Source: Inhella crocodyli
Lineage (GTDB): Bacteria; Pseudomonadota; Gammaproteobacteria; Burkholderiales; Burkholderiaceae_C
Direction: 5' to 3'
Assembly: GCF_004004565.1 (NCBI RefSeq)
Contig: NZ_SACM01000002.1
Span: 520,398-584,397, forward strand
Length of the DNA stretch: 64,000 nucleotides
Position numbers and translations under genes: made by a program
The notes under the pieces: model-generated
Seen by the model: only the letters and a program-made list of their open reading frames with translations
Database searches by the model: none
What the model was told of the DNA's origin: nothing
In this document: one piece after another, positions 38,987 to 50,187 of the stretch
How positions within the stretch are numbered: position 1 is the stretch's first letter
How the letters are laid out: every line of letters begins with the position of its first letter

Positions 38987-40212
38987 TGGCCAAGGAATAC
39001 AAGGACCTGGTGGTCGGCCTGGATATTGGCACGGCCAAGATCATGGTCGTCGTCGGCGAAGTCATGCCCGGCGGCGATTTGCGATTGGCGGGTTTGGGTT
39101 TGGCCCCGACCCAGGGTTTGAAACGCGGGGTGGTCGTGAACATCGACGCCACCGTCCAATCCATCCAGCAGGCCTTGAAAGAGGCCGAAATGATGGCCGA
39201 CTGCAAGATTTCCAGGGTTTTCACGGGGATCACCGGCAGCCATATTCGGGGGCAGAACTCGACGGGCATGGTCATCGTCCGTGACAAAGAGGTCACCCAG
39301 GTCGATGTGGCCCGGGTCGTGGAAACCGCCAAAGCCATCAACATTCCCAACGACCAACGGCTCTTGCTGGTGGAACCGCAAGAGTTTGTGATCGACAACC
39401 ACGAGGTCAAAGAACCCATTGGCATGAGCGGCGGGCGGCTCGAGGTCAAGGTGCATATCGTGACCGGGGCGCAAAGCGCGGCGGAAAACATCGTCAAGTG
39501 CGTGCGGCGCTGCGGTTTGGAGGTGGAGCAGCTGGTGCTGAATCCCTCCGCCAGCAGTTTGGCCGCCTTGACCGCCGACGAGCGCGAGTTGGGCGTGGCT
39601 CTGGTCGACATCGGGGCCGGCACGACCGACGTGGCCATCTTCACCGGCGGCTCGATCCGGCACACGGCGGTCATCCCCATCGCCGGCGACTTGATCACCT
39701 CTGACATCGCGATGGCGCTGCGCACGCCGACGAAGGACGCCGAAGAGATCAAGATCGAGCACGGCGTGGCCAAGCAAATGCTGGCCGATCCGGCCGACAA
39801 CGTCGAGGTCCCGGGTCTGGGCGATCGGGCCCCGAGATTGCTTTCCAAACAAGCACTTGCCGGGGTTATTGAACCCCGTGTCGAGGAAATCTTTTCCCTC
39901 GTTCACCAAGTCATTCGGGAATCGGGCTACGAGGAATTGCTCAGTTCCGGCATCGTTTTGTCGGGCGGCTCGGCTGTGATGCCGGGAATGATCGAACTCG
40001 CCGAAGACATCTTCCTCAAACCCGTTCGGCGCGGGAATCCCACCTACAGCGGCCCCTTGTTCGACATGGTCGCCAACCCGCGCAGCGCCACCGTCATGGG
40101 TTTGCTCGAAGAGGCCCGCCTGGCCCGCGTCCGGGGTATGAAAGTGCAGCCGCCCGGGTCCATGAAAAACATGATGCAGCGCTTCAAGGATTGGTTCGCT
40201 GGCACGTTCTGA
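38986..40212 (+). CDS. ftsA: Cell division protein FtsA
   Basis: A 408-aa actin-like ATPase that tethers FtsZ to the membrane. ATP-binding elements are VGLDIGTAKI near the N-terminus, LVDIGAGTTDVAIF in the middle and LSGGSAVMPGM later. The C-terminus ends in an amphipathic helix (MMQRFKDWFAGTF) that binds the membrane. Leucine codon use leans to TTG more than in the flanking genes. ATG 38986; a much longer reading in this frame runs through ddl and ftsQ and is not real. Confidence 0.97.
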   Translation: MAKEYKDLVVGLDIGTAKIMVVVGEVMPGGDLRLAGLGLAPTQGLKRGVVVNIDATVQSIQQALKEAEMMADCKISRVFTGITGSHIRGQNSTGMVIVRDKEVTQVDVARVVETAKAINIPNDQRLLLVEPQEFVIDNHEVKEPIGMSGGRLEVKVHIVTGAQSAAENIVKCVRRCGLEVEQLVLNPSASSLAALTADERELGVALVDIGAGTTDVAIFTGGSIRHTAVIPIAGDLITSDIAMALRTPTKDAEEIKIEHGVAKQMLADPADNVEVPGLGDRAPRLLSKQALAGVIEPRVEEIFSLVHQVIRESGYEELLSSGIVLSGGSAVMPGMIELAEDIFLKPVRRGNPTYSGPLFDMVANPRSATVMGLLEEARLARVRGMKVQPPGSMKNMMQRFKDWFAGTF

Positions 40213-40307
40213 CGCACTTTCTGGGTCCGATCCCCTAAAAACAGGGACCGACACTCTTTATTTATGAATCGCCGCGAGGCACAATTGCAGGATTACGGAG
40301 GTTTGGT

Positions 40308-41549
<1,242 letters not shown>

Positions 41550-41581
41550 GGCCTCACGGCATTCATCACGCCGATAGAAAA

Positions 41582-41608
41582 GGCCCGTGCCCTTGCACGG
41601 GCCTTTTT
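41582..41608 (+). terminator. Intrinsic terminator after ftsZ
   Basis: A perfect 9-bp stem GGCCCGTGC (41582-41590) / GCACGGGCC (41595-41603) with a CCTT loop is followed by five T residues. It stands 32 nt after the ftsZ stop and 26 nt before the lpxC ATG. It should end most dcw transcripts, so lpxC depends on read-through or its own nearby promoter. Confidence 0.9.
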
Positions 41609-41634
41609 GCTTCCAGGCTCCGACAATCCAGTCC

Positions 41635-42570
41635 ATGGTTGCCCAACGAACCCTTCAATCCCTGACCCGCGCCGTCGGCGTGGGCATCCACAGCGGTCGC
41701 CGGGTCGAGCTCGTGCTGCGGCCGGCCCCCGTCAACACCGGCCTGGTATTCCGCCGCACCGACCTGGCCCAGCCCGTTGACATCCCCGTGACGCCCTTGA
41801 GCGTCTGCGACACGCGCATGGCCACGACCATCAGCCCCGGCGGCGATCCCGGGGCGCCCAAGGTGCAGACCATCGAGCACCTGCTCAGCGCCTGCGCCGG
41901 CCTGGGGCTGGACAACCTCGTCATCGACATCAGCGCCGACGAGGTGCCCATCCTGGACGGTTCGGCCGCCAGCTTCGTGTTCCTGCTGCAGTCGGCCGGG
42001 ATCGCGTTGCAGGACGCCCCCAAGCGCTTCTTGAAGGTCAAGAAGCCCGTGGAGGTGCGCCGCGGCGAAGGCAAGGGCCTCATGTGGGCCAAGCTGGAGC
42101 CGCACCACGGCTACACCCTCACTTTCGAAATCGAGTTCGACAACCCGGCCGTGGCCGCCACGGGGCAGCGCACGACCTTCGACATGGGCTCCGGGCTCTA
42201 CAAGAAGGAAATCGCCCGCGCCCGCACCTTCGGCATGACGGCCGACATCGAACTGATGCGCTCGCGCGGTCTCACGCTGGGCGGCAACATGGACAACGCG
42301 ATCGTGGTCGACGACTACAAGATCCTCAATGCCGAGGGCCTGCGTTACGACGACGAGTTCGTGAAGCACAAGATCCTCGACGCCATCGGCGACATGCAGG
42401 TGGCCGGCCACCCGCTGCTGGCGGCTTACACCAGCTTCAAGGGCGGGCACGCCTTGAACAACTTGCTGCTGCGCGAGCTGCTCAAGGACGAGGCCAATTA
42501 CGAGATCGTCAGCTTCGACGACGCCCGGGACGCTCCGGCGGGTTTCGCCGAACTGGCCCCGGCCTGGTGA
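41635..42570 (+). CDS. lpxC: UDP-3-O-acyl-N-acetylglucosamine deacetylase
   Basis: A 311-aa zinc deacetylase, the committed step of lipid A synthesis. Motifs are [31 protein letters not shown] with a zinc histidine, [24 protein letters not shown] with zinc His/Asp, and FKGGHALNN with the catalytic histidine. Start ATG 41635. A longer reading from 41587 would begin inside the terminator hairpin. Confidence 0.98.
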   Translation: MVAQRTLQSLTRAVGVGIHSGRRVELVLRPAPVNTGLVFRRTDLAQPVDIPVTPLSVCDTRMATTISPGGDPGAPKVQTIEHLLSACAGLGLDNLVIDISADEVPILDGSAASFVFLLQSAGIALQDAPKRFLKVKKPVEVRRGEGKGLMWAKLEPHHGYTLTFEIEFDNPAVAATGQRTTFDMGSGLYKKEIARARTFGMTADIELMRSRGLTLGGNMDNAIVVDDYKILNAEGLRYDDEFVKHKILDAIGDMQVAGHPLLAAYTSFKGGHALNNLLLRELLKDEANYEIVSFDDARDAPAGFAELAPAW

Positions 42571-42580
42571 GCCGCCCGTG

Positions 42581-42763
42581 ATGCTGGGTTTTCGCCTCGT
42601 CTTCGGCCTGCTGCTGCTCACGGCGCTGGGCCTGCTCGTCACCGCCTGGGTCAAGCGCGACCCACGCTGGCAGCGCCTGGCCGTCAAGCTGCTGATGTGG
42701 ACCCTGGCCGCGGCCTTCGGCTTCTTCGCCGTGCTCATCGCCGAACGCCTGCTTGGCGGCTGA
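42581..42763 (+). CDS. Small two-helix membrane protein
   Basis: A 60-aa protein with two membrane helices (about residues 3-23 and 37-55) joined by a basic loop (VKRDPRWQRLAVK). No family recognised. It lies 10 nt after lpxC and may be co-transcribed with it. The start is ATG 42581, directly preceded by an in-frame GTG at 42578. Confidence 0.6.
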   Translation: MLGFRLVFGLLLLTALGLLVTAWVKRDPRWQRLAVKLLMWTLAAAFGFFAVLIAERLLGG

Positions 42764-42776
42764 GGCCGCCCGGCGC

Positions 42777-43079
42777 TCAGTCGTCGGGTTGGAAGTGCGC
42801 CAGCAGGCGCTCGCCCCAGGCCAGTGGGCCGGTGAGCGTCAGGGTCACGGTCACCCAATCGCCTTCGTCCTGGGTGTCGGTGTGGGCGTCCCACACGCCG
42901 CCGTCTTCCTCGGGGCCCTGGGGGCCGGGCGCATGGCGCTCGGCCCAGCGCATCACCTGCGCCACTTCGGCGTGCACGGCGGCCCCAAGGTCGCGCTGCG
43001 TGCTGGCCATGGCCTCCCAGCAGCCGCGGTCGCCACCGTCGTCGTCGGCCGAGAAGGTCAGGTACTGCAACGCGGGCAT
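42777..43079 (-). CDS. Hypothetical acidic protein
   Basis: A 100-aa soluble, acidic protein without membrane segment. It begins MPALQYLTFSADDDGG and has a Trp-rich core (GVWDAHTDTQDEGDWVTVTLTLTGP read in parts), with a beta-rich look in the C-terminal half. I do not recognise the family. It lies 1 nt downstream of the ABC transporter gene on the same strand and is probably the last gene of that operon. Confidence 0.65.
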   Translation of the reverse strand: MPALQYLTFSADDDGGDRGCWEAMASTQRDLGAAVHAEVAQVMRWAERHAPGPQGPEEDGGVWDAHTDTQDEGDWVTVTLTLTGPLAWGERLLAHFQPDD

Positions 43080-43080
43080 G

Positions 43081-44850
43081 TCAGTCCTCCAACTGCTGCA
43101 ACTGCACGAGGCGTTGGTAGACGCCGCCGTCCACCGCCATCAGCTCGGCGTGGGTGCCTTGCTCGACCAAGCGGCCGTGGTGCAGCACCAAGATGCGGTC
43201 GGCATCGCAAACCGTGGACAGGCGGTGGGCCACGGCGATCACGGTGACCCGGCCGCGCAGCTGCGCCAGGGCTTCGCCCAAGCGGGCCTCGGTCGCGCTG
43301 TCGATGTTGGCCGTGGCCTCGTCCAAGAGCAGCACCTTGGGCCGTCCGGCCAGCGCGCGGGCCATGGCCAGCAGCTGCTTCTGACCGGTGCTGAGTTGCA
43401 CGCCGCCTTCGCCCAAGAGCGTGTCGTAGCCCTGGGGCAGGGCCACCAAGGTGTCGTGCAGGCGGGCGGCTTGCGCGGCGGCTTCCAGGTCGGCGTCGCT
43501 CAGGTCCATGCGCCCCATGCGCAGGTTGTCGCGGGCGCTGGCCGGCATGAGCTGGGGCTCTTGCGGCACCAAGGCCAAGTCGCGGCGCAGCGCGGCCTCG
43601 TCCAAATCGGCCAGCGGCTGGCCGTCCACCCAGACCTGCCCGGCGCGCGGCGGGTAAAAGCGCAGCAGCAGGCTCAGCAAGGTGCTTTTGCCGCTGCCCG
43701 TGTGGCCCACCAAACCCACGAGGCTCCCCGCCGGGATGCGCACGTCGAAGGGGTGCAACACGTCGGGCCCGTCGCCGTAGCCGGCGCGCAGGCCGTCGAG
43801 GTGCAAGGCCCCGGCTTCGATGCGCGCGGGCCCTTGCGGCGGTGCTTCGGCCGGCTCTTGCAGCAGGACCCCCACGCGGGCGGCCGCCACCAGGCTTTGC
43901 TGCAACTGGCCGAACTGCATGGTGATCTGGATCAGGGGCTCCACCACGCGGGCCAGGTAGGCCAGGAAGGCGTACAGCAGGCCGACCTCCACGCCCGAGA
44001 GCTCGCGGCGTGCGAAGCCGTAGATCAAGGCCACCATCAACAGCACGTTGAGCAGGTCCAGGGCCGGGCGCAGCAGCCAGGCGTTGGCACTGAGCTCTTG
44101 CATGCGCGCCGCGTAGTGCTGGGCGTTGTGGCCGGCAAAGCGCCGGCCGAAGCGGGGCAGGGCCCCGCTGGCCTGGAGCACCGCCATGCCAGCCAGGTTC
44201 TCGGCCAATTGCGCGTTGATGTCGCTCTTCAGGGCGCGGGCCTGCGCCACGGCCGGTGCCGACAGGCGTTGGTACAGCCACACGATGCCGACCATGGCCG
44301 GCGCCAGCAAGGCCACGATGAGCATCAGGCGCCAATCCAGGTAGGCCATGGCCGCCAGTGCGCCGAGCACCACGATGCCCGAGTCCAGCATCACGTACAG
44401 CACCTGGCGGTAGAGCTGGTTCACGCTCTCGGTGTCGTTGGTCACGCGACTGACCAGGGCCCCCGTGATTTGCGTGTCGAAAAAGCGCATGGGCAGCGCG
44501 AGCACGTGCGCGTACACCTGCTCGCGCAGGCGCCGCACGGCGTTGCGCGCCACGCCCGCCATGCGCGTGAGTTGCGCATAGCGCACCACGCTGGCGGTGA
44601 TGCCCGCCCCCAGCAGCGCGGCCAGCAGCCCCGCCATGCCAGCGACATCGTCAAAGCGGCCGGGCAACAGGTAATGGTCGATGTAATGCTTGCCCAGCAG
44701 GGGCCCCACGGCCTCGAGCGCCGCGGCCAGCACCAGCCAGGCGATGCCCACCAGCACCGTGCGGCGCTCGGGCGAGGCCATGCGCCACAGCAGGCGCGTG
44801 GCGTCGCCGGCGCTGGACTGGGCGGTGTCGCGGGCGTTCGAGGGCGTCAT
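43081..44850 (-). CDS. ABC exporter half-transporter, second subunit (MdlB-like)
   Basis: A 589-aa fused permease-ATPase: six-helix exporter domain (about residues 25-325) and a nucleotide-binding domain with Walker A GHTGSGKSTL, signature LSTGQKQLLAMARAL, Walker B VLLLDEATANID and H-loop VAHRLST. The signature reads LSTGQ rather than LSGGQ. Start ATG 44850 overlaps the upstream half-transporter stop by 4 nt, so the two probably form a heterodimer. The frame stays open far upstream but only as a shadow of the partner gene. Substrate unknown. Confidence 0.92.
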   Translation of the reverse strand: MTPSNARDTAQSSAGDATRLLWRMASPERRTVLVGIAWLVLAAALEAVGPLLGKHYIDHYLLPGRFDDVAGMAGLLAALLGAGITASVVRYAQLTRMAGVARNAVRRLREQVYAHVLALPMRFFDTQITGALVSRVTNDTESVNQLYRQVLYVMLDSGIVVLGALAAMAYLDWRLMLIVALLAPAMVGIVWLYQRLSAPAVAQARALKSDINAQLAENLAGMAVLQASGALPRFGRRFAGHNAQHYAARMQELSANAWLLRPALDLLNVLLMVALIYGFARRELSGVEVGLLYAFLAYLARVVEPLIQITMQFGQLQQSLVAAARVGVLLQEPAEAPPQGPARIEAGALHLDGLRAGYGDGPDVLHPFDVRIPAGSLVGLVGHTGSGKSTLLSLLLRFYPPRAGQVWVDGQPLADLDEAALRRDLALVPQEPQLMPASARDNLRMGRMDLSDADLEAAAQAARLHDTLVALPQGYDTLLGEGGVQLSTGQKQLLAMARALAGRPKVLLLDEATANIDSATEARLGEALAQLRGRVTVIAVAHRLSTVCDADRILVLHHGRLVEQGTHAELMAVDGGVYQRLVQLQQLED

Positions 44851-46598
44851 GCCAGGGAGGCCTCCAGCTGCTGGTAGCGCCATTGCGTGGCGTACCAGCC
44901 GTTCAGGGCCAGCAGCTCGGCGTGCGTCCCACGCTCGCTCACGCGGCCCTCGCGCAACACGACGATCTCGTCGGCCTCCATGGCCGCACTCAGCCGGTGG
45001 GTGACCACCAGCAGCGCGCAGGCCGGGCGGTCCTGGCGAAGCTGCCGCAAGGCGCCCAAGATTTGTGACTCGGTGCCGGTGTCCACGGCCGATAGCGCAT
45101 CGTCCAAGAGCAGCAAGGGCGCGTGGCTGAGCAGCGCGCGGGCGATGGCCACGCGCTGGCGCTGGCCGCCGCTCAGCGAGACGCCCTTCTCGCCCACCAC
45201 TGTGGCGTAGCCCTGGGGCAGGCGCAGCACGTCCTCGTGCAAGGCCGCCAGGCGGGCGGCGGCCTCGACCTCTTCGTCCCGCGCTTCGGGTCGGGCCAGG
45301 GCGATGTTGTCCCGCACCGAGGCGCTGAACAAGAAGGGCTCCTGCGGCACCCAGGCGATGGCAGCGCTGAGCGCCTCGCGACGCCAGGCGGCCAGCGGCG
45401 CGCCGTCGAGCTCGATGGCCCCTTGGCGCGGCGCCCATTGGCGCAGCAGGCCGCGCAGCAGCGTGGTCTTCCCTGCGCCGGTGGGGCCCACCACGGCCAG
45501 CACGCGCCCCGGGTCGAGCGCCAAAGTGACCCCGTGCAGCACCTCGGGGGCGTCGGGGCCGTAGCCCAGGTGCAGCTCGGACACGCGCAGCCGGGCGCGC
45601 TCGACCGGGCCACGATCGCCGCTGTCTACCAGGGTGTCGGGCGCCTGCAGCACCGGGGCCAGGCGCGTCCACGCGGCGCGGCCACGCTCCAGCAAGGAGA
45701 GCACCCAGCCCGCGGCGAACATCGGCCAGATGAGGTGGCCGAGCAGCATCGTGAAGGCGGTAAGTTGACCCACGCTCAACTCGCCCTGGGCCACGAGGTA
45801 ACCGCCCATGCCCAAGGCCAGCACCGTGGCCGTGGTCAGCGACAGGCCCACGGCCGGTTCGTACGCGGCTTCCCAGCGCTGGGCCCGGAAGCTGGCCTGC
45901 ACCGAGGCCTCGGCCCAGCGGCCGAAGGCCGCCGCTTCTTGGCCGGCCAGGCCCATGGCCCGCACGGTGCGCAAGTTCGTCAGGCTTTGCTGGGCTTGGC
46001 GGCTCATGCCCGAAAAATGGTCCAATGACTGCGCCCAGGCTTGGTGCACCCGTTCCGAAATCGCCCAGAAGGCCCAGGCCATGAAGGGAAAGGGCAGCAG
46101 GGCCACCAGGCCCAAGCGCCAGTCGATCCCCACGACCATGGTCAGCAGCACCAGCACGAAGGTCATCGTGCCGTCGAAGCCCGCCAGCATGGCCTCGCCC
46201 GAGGCCTGCTCCACCGCGTCCACGTCGTTGGTGGCCAAGGCCATCAGGTCGCCGCCCCGCTGCACTTGAAAGTAAGCCGGCGCCTGTCGCCCCAGGTGCT
46301 CGAACAGTTGCACGCGCAGCTGCTGGCCCAGCTTGAACGACGCGCCGAACAGCACCAAGCGCCAGCCCACCCGCAGGCCGTACACGGCCAGCCCCGCGGC
46401 GAGCAATCCGCCCAGCGGCGCCCACAGCGCGTCGCCCCGCAGGCCGCCGGCCACCAGGCGGTCGACCATGCCGCCCACGTGCCGTGGGATCCACACCTGC
46501 AACAAGGCGATGGCGAACAGCATCAGTGCCGCCGCCGCGTAGGCGCGCCGGTGCTGCCCGATGAATTGGCGCAGCAGCGCCCCCAAGGTGGCCGGCAT
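44847..46598 (-). CDS. ABC exporter half-transporter, first subunit (MdlA-like)
   Basis: A 583-aa fused permease-ATPase. The membrane domain occupies about residues 15-310; the ATPase has Walker A GPTGAGKTTLL, signature LSGGQRQRVAIARAL, Walker B LLLLDDALSAVD and H-loop VVTHRLS. The Walker B catalytic glutamate is replaced by aspartate (DD), as in the MdlA side of heterodimeric exporters. The start is ATG 46598, overlapping the end of ruvC by 1 nt. Expected partner: the next gene downstream. Confidence 0.92.
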   Translation of the reverse strand: MPATLGALLRQFIGQHRRAYAAAALMLFAIALLQVWIPRHVGGMVDRLVAGGLRGDALWAPLGGLLAAGLAVYGLRVGWRLVLFGASFKLGQQLRVQLFEHLGRQAPAYFQVQRGGDLMALATNDVDAVEQASGEAMLAGFDGTMTFVLVLLTMVVGIDWRLGLVALLPFPFMAWAFWAISERVHQAWAQSLDHFSGMSRQAQQSLTNLRTVRAMGLAGQEAAAFGRWAEASVQASFRAQRWEAAYEPAVGLSLTTATVLALGMGGYLVAQGELSVGQLTAFTMLLGHLIWPMFAAGWVLSLLERGRAAWTRLAPVLQAPDTLVDSGDRGPVERARLRVSELHLGYGPDAPEVLHGVTLALDPGRVLAVVGPTGAGKTTLLRGLLRQWAPRQGAIELDGAPLAAWRREALSAAIAWVPQEPFLFSASVRDNIALARPEARDEEVEAAARLAALHEDVLRLPQGYATVVGEKGVSLSGGQRQRVAIARALLSHAPLLLLDDALSAVDTGTESQILGALRQLRQDRPACALLVVTHRLSAAMEADEIVVLREGRVSERGTHAELLALNGWYATQWRYQQLEASLA

Positions 46599-47170
46599 CA
46601 GTAGGTCCGGCCGCCCTTGAACTGCGCGTGCTGGCGCCGCAGCAGGCTGCCCTTGCTGGCCATGGCCGCGAAGCTGACGCTGGCGTGCGCGTGCATGATG
46701 GCCAGCCCCAGCGCGTCGGCCGCGTCCTTGCCGGGCACCCCAGGCAGCTGCAGCAGGCGCTGCACCATGGCCTGAACCTGCTCCTTTTTGGCCAGGCCGT
46801 GGCCGACGACGGCCTTCTTCATCTGCAGCGCGGTGTACTCGCTGACGGCCAGGCCCTCGCTGGTGAGCGCCGCCAGCGCCGCGCCACGCGCTTGGCCCAG
46901 CAAGAGCGTGCTTTGCGGGTTGACGTTGACGAAGACGATCTCGACCGCCGCGCACGCTGGGCGGTAGGTCTGAACCACCTCGCGCACGCCTTCGAACAGG
47001 ATCTTGATGCGCCCCGGCAAATCGCCCACGGGGATGCCGGCGCCGGTGGTTTTGATGGTGCCACTGGCCACGTAGGCCAGGCGCGGGCCGTCGGCGTCAA
47101 TCACCCCAAAGCCGGTCGTCTGCAAGCCCGGGTCGATGCCCAGGATGCGTTGCAAGCCGGGGGCGGCCAT
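46598..47170 (-). CDS. ruvC: Holliday junction resolvase RuvC
   Basis: A 190-aa RNase H-fold endonuclease that resolves Holliday junctions behind RuvAB. Catalytic acidic residues appear in [26 protein letters not shown] and [12 protein letters not shown], and [13 protein letters not shown] is the family signature. ATG 47170 shares one base with the cdsA stop. ruvA and ruvB are not in the window. Its end overlaps the ABC exporter gene, an unusual pairing by function. Confidence 0.96.
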   Translation of the reverse strand: MAAPGLQRILGIDPGLQTTGFGVIDADGPRLAYVASGTIKTTGAGIPVGDLPGRIKILFEGVREVVQTYRPACAAVEIVFVNVNPQSTLLLGQARGAALAALTSEGLAVSEYTALQMKKAVVGHGLAKKEQVQAMVQRLLQLPGVPGKDAADALGLAIMHAHASVSFAAMASKGSLLRRQHAQFKGGRTY

Positions 47171-48174
47171 CAGAGTTGGAAGTACCAGCGCACCGAGTGG
47201 AAGAAGATCGGCGCGGCAAAGCACAGCGCGGCCGTGCGGTCCAGCAGGCCGATGGCGCCGGTGATGGCGCTGCGGTTGCCCCAGTAGTGCACGCCGGCCT
47301 CGCGCTTGAGCGCCTTCATGACCAAGGCGCCCAGGGTGCCCGCGCCGGCCGCGATGAAGGCCAGCACGAAGGCCTGTCCGACCTTGAACGGGGTCATCCA
47401 GTACAGCAGGGTGCCGGTCATGGCGCCCGACAGGGAGCCGATCCACCACACCCGCTTGCTGAACGAGCGGCTGATGCGGCGCGCCACCGGCCGACGCCGC
47501 AAGGTGCGGCTGGCCACTTCTTGCATCACCTGCGCGACCGAAACGACCATCACCAAGAAGAACAGCAGGAAGGCGCCCCGCCCTTGGTAGCGCGGGAAGT
47601 CCAGCAGCAGCAGCGCCGGACCGTGCGAGAGGCCGTAAACGCAGACCATGATCCCCCACTGGATCTTGGCGTTGCGTTCCAGGAAGCGGCGCGGGTCGTC
47701 GGCCAAGGCGCTGATCACCGGGATGGCCAGGAAGGCGTAGACCGGGATGAACACCGTGAACAGGTCGAAGCGCCGCAGGGCAACGATCACGTACTGCGCG
47801 GGCAGCACGAAGAAGAAGGCCGCGATCAGCGCCCGGTGGTCGCTGCGCGTGGTGTGCTGAAGGGTGATGAACTCGCGCAGGCAGAAGAACGAAAACAGCC
47901 CGCACAACAAGGTGGCCCCGACGGGGCCGCTGATCCAAGCCAGCCAAAACAGCACCGCGCCCACCCAGGAGGCGTTGAGGTCGCGCTTGAACTGCGCCCG
48001 CGCGCTGCGCGGGTCGACCTGCAAGGCTTCGGATGGGTGCTTCAGCCGGTAGAGCAAGCCGCCGATGGTCACCACCAGCAGCAGGCCGAACAAGATCGCG
48101 AACAGCAGGGCCACGTGGGTGGCCGCGTCCTGCGCCTTGAGCTGGCGGAACATGGAAACGATGGTGTCGATCAT
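47170..48174 (-). CDS. cdsA: Phosphatidate cytidylyltransferase (CDP-diglyceride synthase)
   Basis: Makes CDP-diacylglycerol from phosphatidate and CTP. A 334-aa integral membrane protein with about eight helices. Family parts include [20 protein letters not shown], a basic [19 protein letters not shown] loop and [15 protein letters not shown] near the C-terminus, corresponding to the KRxxxxKD-like signature region. I use ATG 48174, which overlaps the acyltransferase stop; GTG 48183 is the longer option. The acyltransferase before it makes the substrate, so the two form a phospholipid pair. Confidence 0.88.
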   Translation of the reverse strand: MIDTIVSMFRQLKAQDAATHVALLFAILFGLLLVVTIGGLLYRLKHPSEALQVDPRSARAQFKRDLNASWVGAVLFWLAWISGPVGATLLCGLFSFFCLREFITLQHTTRSDHRALIAAFFFVLPAQYVIVALRRFDLFTVFIPVYAFLAIPVISALADDPRRFLERNAKIQWGIMVCVYGLSHGPALLLLDFPRYQGRGAFLLFFLVMVVSVAQVMQEVASRTLRRRPVARRISRSFSKRVWWIGSLSGAMTGTLLYWMTPFKVGQAFVLAFIAAGAGTLGALVMKALKREAGVHYWGNRSAITGAIGLLDRTAALCFAAPIFFHSVRWYFQL

Positions 48175-48800
48175 GCGCGCCACCCGCCCGGCTTGAGCGC
48201 CATCATTTCAGCGCGGGTGCGTTCCAAGAACGCCTTCTTGTCTTCGCCCTCCAGCACGCGGGTGGGCGTGCCGAAGGTGACCGTGCACAAGATGGGGACG
48301 GGCACCACCTCGCCCTTGGGCATCACCCGCTGCACGTTGTCGATCCAGGTCGGCACGATCTGCACGTGCGGGAACTGCTCGGCCAGGTGGTAGATGCCGC
48401 TCTTGAAGGGCAGGGGCTCGCCCTTGGCCGAGCGCGTGCCTTCCGGAAAGATCAGCAACGAGTCGCCGTTGTTGAGCGCGTCGACCAAGGGCTCCAAGGG
48501 GTCCTCGTCGGGGTTGGCCCGCGTGCGGCTGACGTACACCGTGTTGAACACGTCGGTCGTCAGCCACTGCTTGAACTTGCTCTTGGTCCAGTAGTCGCGC
48601 GCCGCGATCGCCCGCGTGCGGGGGCGCAACTCGGCCGGCAAGGCGGCCCAGATCAGCACCAGGTCGAAGTGGCTCTGGTGGTTGGCGATGTAAATCCGCT
48701 GCTCGTTCGACGGCGGGCAGCCCTTCCAGTGGCCTTGCGCGCCGGTGATGACGCGGGCGATGAAGGCCAACAACGGGCCCATGAGGTCGGCAAGACGCAT
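48171..48800 (-). CDS. 1-acyl-sn-glycerol-3-phosphate acyltransferase (PlsC-like)
   Basis: A 209-aa acyltransferase with the catalytic HX4D motif (NHQSHFD near residue 40) and the substrate-binding FPEGTRS motif (about 118). Converts lysophosphatidate to phosphatidate. There is no strong N-terminal anchor beyond a hydrophobic first 20 residues. ATG 48800. It is followed in the same direction by the CDP-diglyceride synthase with a 4-nt overlap. Confidence 0.9.
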   Translation of the reverse strand: MRLADLMGPLLAFIARVITGAQGHWKGCPPSNEQRIYIANHQSHFDLVLIWAALPAELRPRTRAIAARDYWTKSKFKQWLTTDVFNTVYVSRTRANPDEDPLEPLVDALNNGDSLLIFPEGTRSAKGEPLPFKSGIYHLAEQFPHVQIVPTWIDNVQRVMPKGEVVPVPILCTVTFGTPTRVLEGEDKKAFLERTRAEMMALKPGGWRA

Positions 48801-48828
48801 GCGCGGGATCGTAGGCGCCCGACGGCGC

Positions 48829-50187
48829 TCAGGCGCTCGTGGTCTCCACCAGCGGCACCGCCCCGCGCAGGCTGTGCGGGTAGGCGTCGGTGATGGTGAC
48901 GTCGATCAACTGGTTCATCAGCCGCTCATGACCCGGGAAGTTCACGATGCGGTTGCACTCGGTGCGGCCCATCAGCTCGGTTGCGTCCTTGCGGGCGTGG
49001 CCGGTGACCAGGACCTTCTGCGTCGAACCCACCAGGGTGCGGCTGATGTCCCAGGCGTGGGCCTCGATGGCGGCTTGCAACTGCTGCAGGCGGGCCACCT
49101 TGACCTCGTAGGGCGTGTCGTCCGGCAGGTTGGCCGCCGGCGTGCCCGGGCGCGGGCTGAAGATGAAGCTGAAGGAGGCGTCGAAGCCCACGTCTTCGAC
49201 CAGCTTCATGGTCTTGGCGTGGTCCTCGTCGGTTTCACCGGGGAAGCCCACGATGAAGTCGGAGGCGATGCGGATGTCGGGCCGGATGGCGCGCAGCTTG
49301 CGCACCGTGCTCTTGAACTGGATGGCGCTGTAGCCGCGCTTCATGGCGGCCAGGATGCGGTCGGAGCCGTGCTGCACCGGCAGGTGCAGGTGGTTCACCA
49401 ACTGCGGCACCTTGGCGTAGGCGTCGACCAGGCGCTGGCTGAACTCGTTGGGGTGGCTGGTGGTGTAGCGAATGCGCTGGATGCCGGGGATTTCGCCCAC
49501 GTACTCCAGCAGCAAGGCGAAGTCGGCGATCTCGCCCGTGTTGCCCATCGCGCCGCGGTAGGCATTCACGTTTTGGCCCAGCAACGTCACTTCGAGCACG
49601 CCCTGGTCGGCCAGGCCGGCGATCTCGGTCAGCACGTCGTCGAAGGGGCGGCTCACCTCTTCGCCGCGGGTGTAGGGCACCACGCAGTAGCTGCAGTACT
49701 TGCTGCAGCCTTCCATGATGGACACGAAGGCGCTGCGCCCTTCCACCTTGGCGGGCGGCAGGTGGTCGAACTTCTCGATCTCGGGGAAGGAGATGTCGAC
49801 CTGCGGTTGGGCCTGGGCGCTGCGTTGCGACAGCAACTGCGGCAGGCGGTGCAGGGTCTGCGGGCCGAAGACCACGTCGACGTAGGGCGCGCGCTCGATG
49901 ATGGCCGCGCCTTCTTGGCTGGCCACGCAGCCGCCCACGCCGATCTTCACGCCCTTGGCCTTGAGGTGCTTGACCCGGCCGAGGTCGCTGAAGACCTTCT
50001 CTTGCGCCTTTTCGCGCACCGAGCAGGTGTTGAACAGGATCAGGTCGGCCTGCTCAGGGTCGTTGGTCTTCTCGTAGCCCTCGGCCTGGCGCATCACGTC
50101 GGCCATCTTGTCCGAGTCGTACTCGTTCATCTGGCAACCGAAGGTCTTGATGTAGACCTTCTTGCCCGTCGTCACCGGCGCGCTCAT
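48829..50187 (-). CDS. miaB: tRNA-2-methylthio-N6-isopentenyladenosine37 synthase MiaB
   Basis: A 452-aa radical SAM methylthiotransferase that modifies A37 in tRNAs reading UNN codons. The N-terminal UPF0004 domain has cysteines in [22 protein letters not shown] and GVGGCVASQ (auxiliary cluster). The radical SAM motif is [20 protein letters not shown]-terminal TRAM domain follows. ATG 50187 overlaps the small periplasmic-protein gene by 4 nt. Confidence 0.97.
   Translation of the reverse strand: MSAPVTTGKKVYIKTFGCQMNEYDSDKMADVMRQAEGYEKTNDPEQADLILFNTCSVREKAQEKVFSDLGRVKHLKAKGVKIGVGGCVASQEGAAIIERAPYVDVVFGPQTLHRLPQLLSQRSAQAQPQVDISFPEIEKFDHLPPAKVEGRSAFVSIMEGCSKYCSYCVVPYTRGEEVSRPFDDVLTEIAGLADQGVLEVTLLGQNVNAYRGAMGNTGEIADFALLLEYVGEIPGIQRIRYTTSHPNEFSQRLVDAYAKVPQLVNHLHLPVQHGSDRILAAMKRGYSAIQFKSTVRKLRAIRPDIRIASDFIVGFPGETDEDHAKTMKLVEDVGFDASFSFIFSPRPGTPAANLPDDTPYEVKVARLQQLQAAIEAHAWDISRTLVGSTQKVLVTGHARKDATELMGRTECNRIVNFPGHERLMNQLIDVTITDAYPHSLRGAVPLVETTSA

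Noticed and set aside
40213..40307. Terminator between ftsA and ftsZ (GGTCC...GGACC)
   Set aside because: Only a 5-bp stem with a long loop and no clean T-run. The region is more likely leader or promoter DNA for ftsZ.
43081..46494. A single 1137-codon open frame on the minus strand that looks like a fused transporter
   Set aside because: Only the last 589 codons encode ABC exporter sequence. The upstream part is a wrong-frame, Arg/Gly/Ala-rich reading of the partner gene, which has its own ATG and conserved motifs in another frame.
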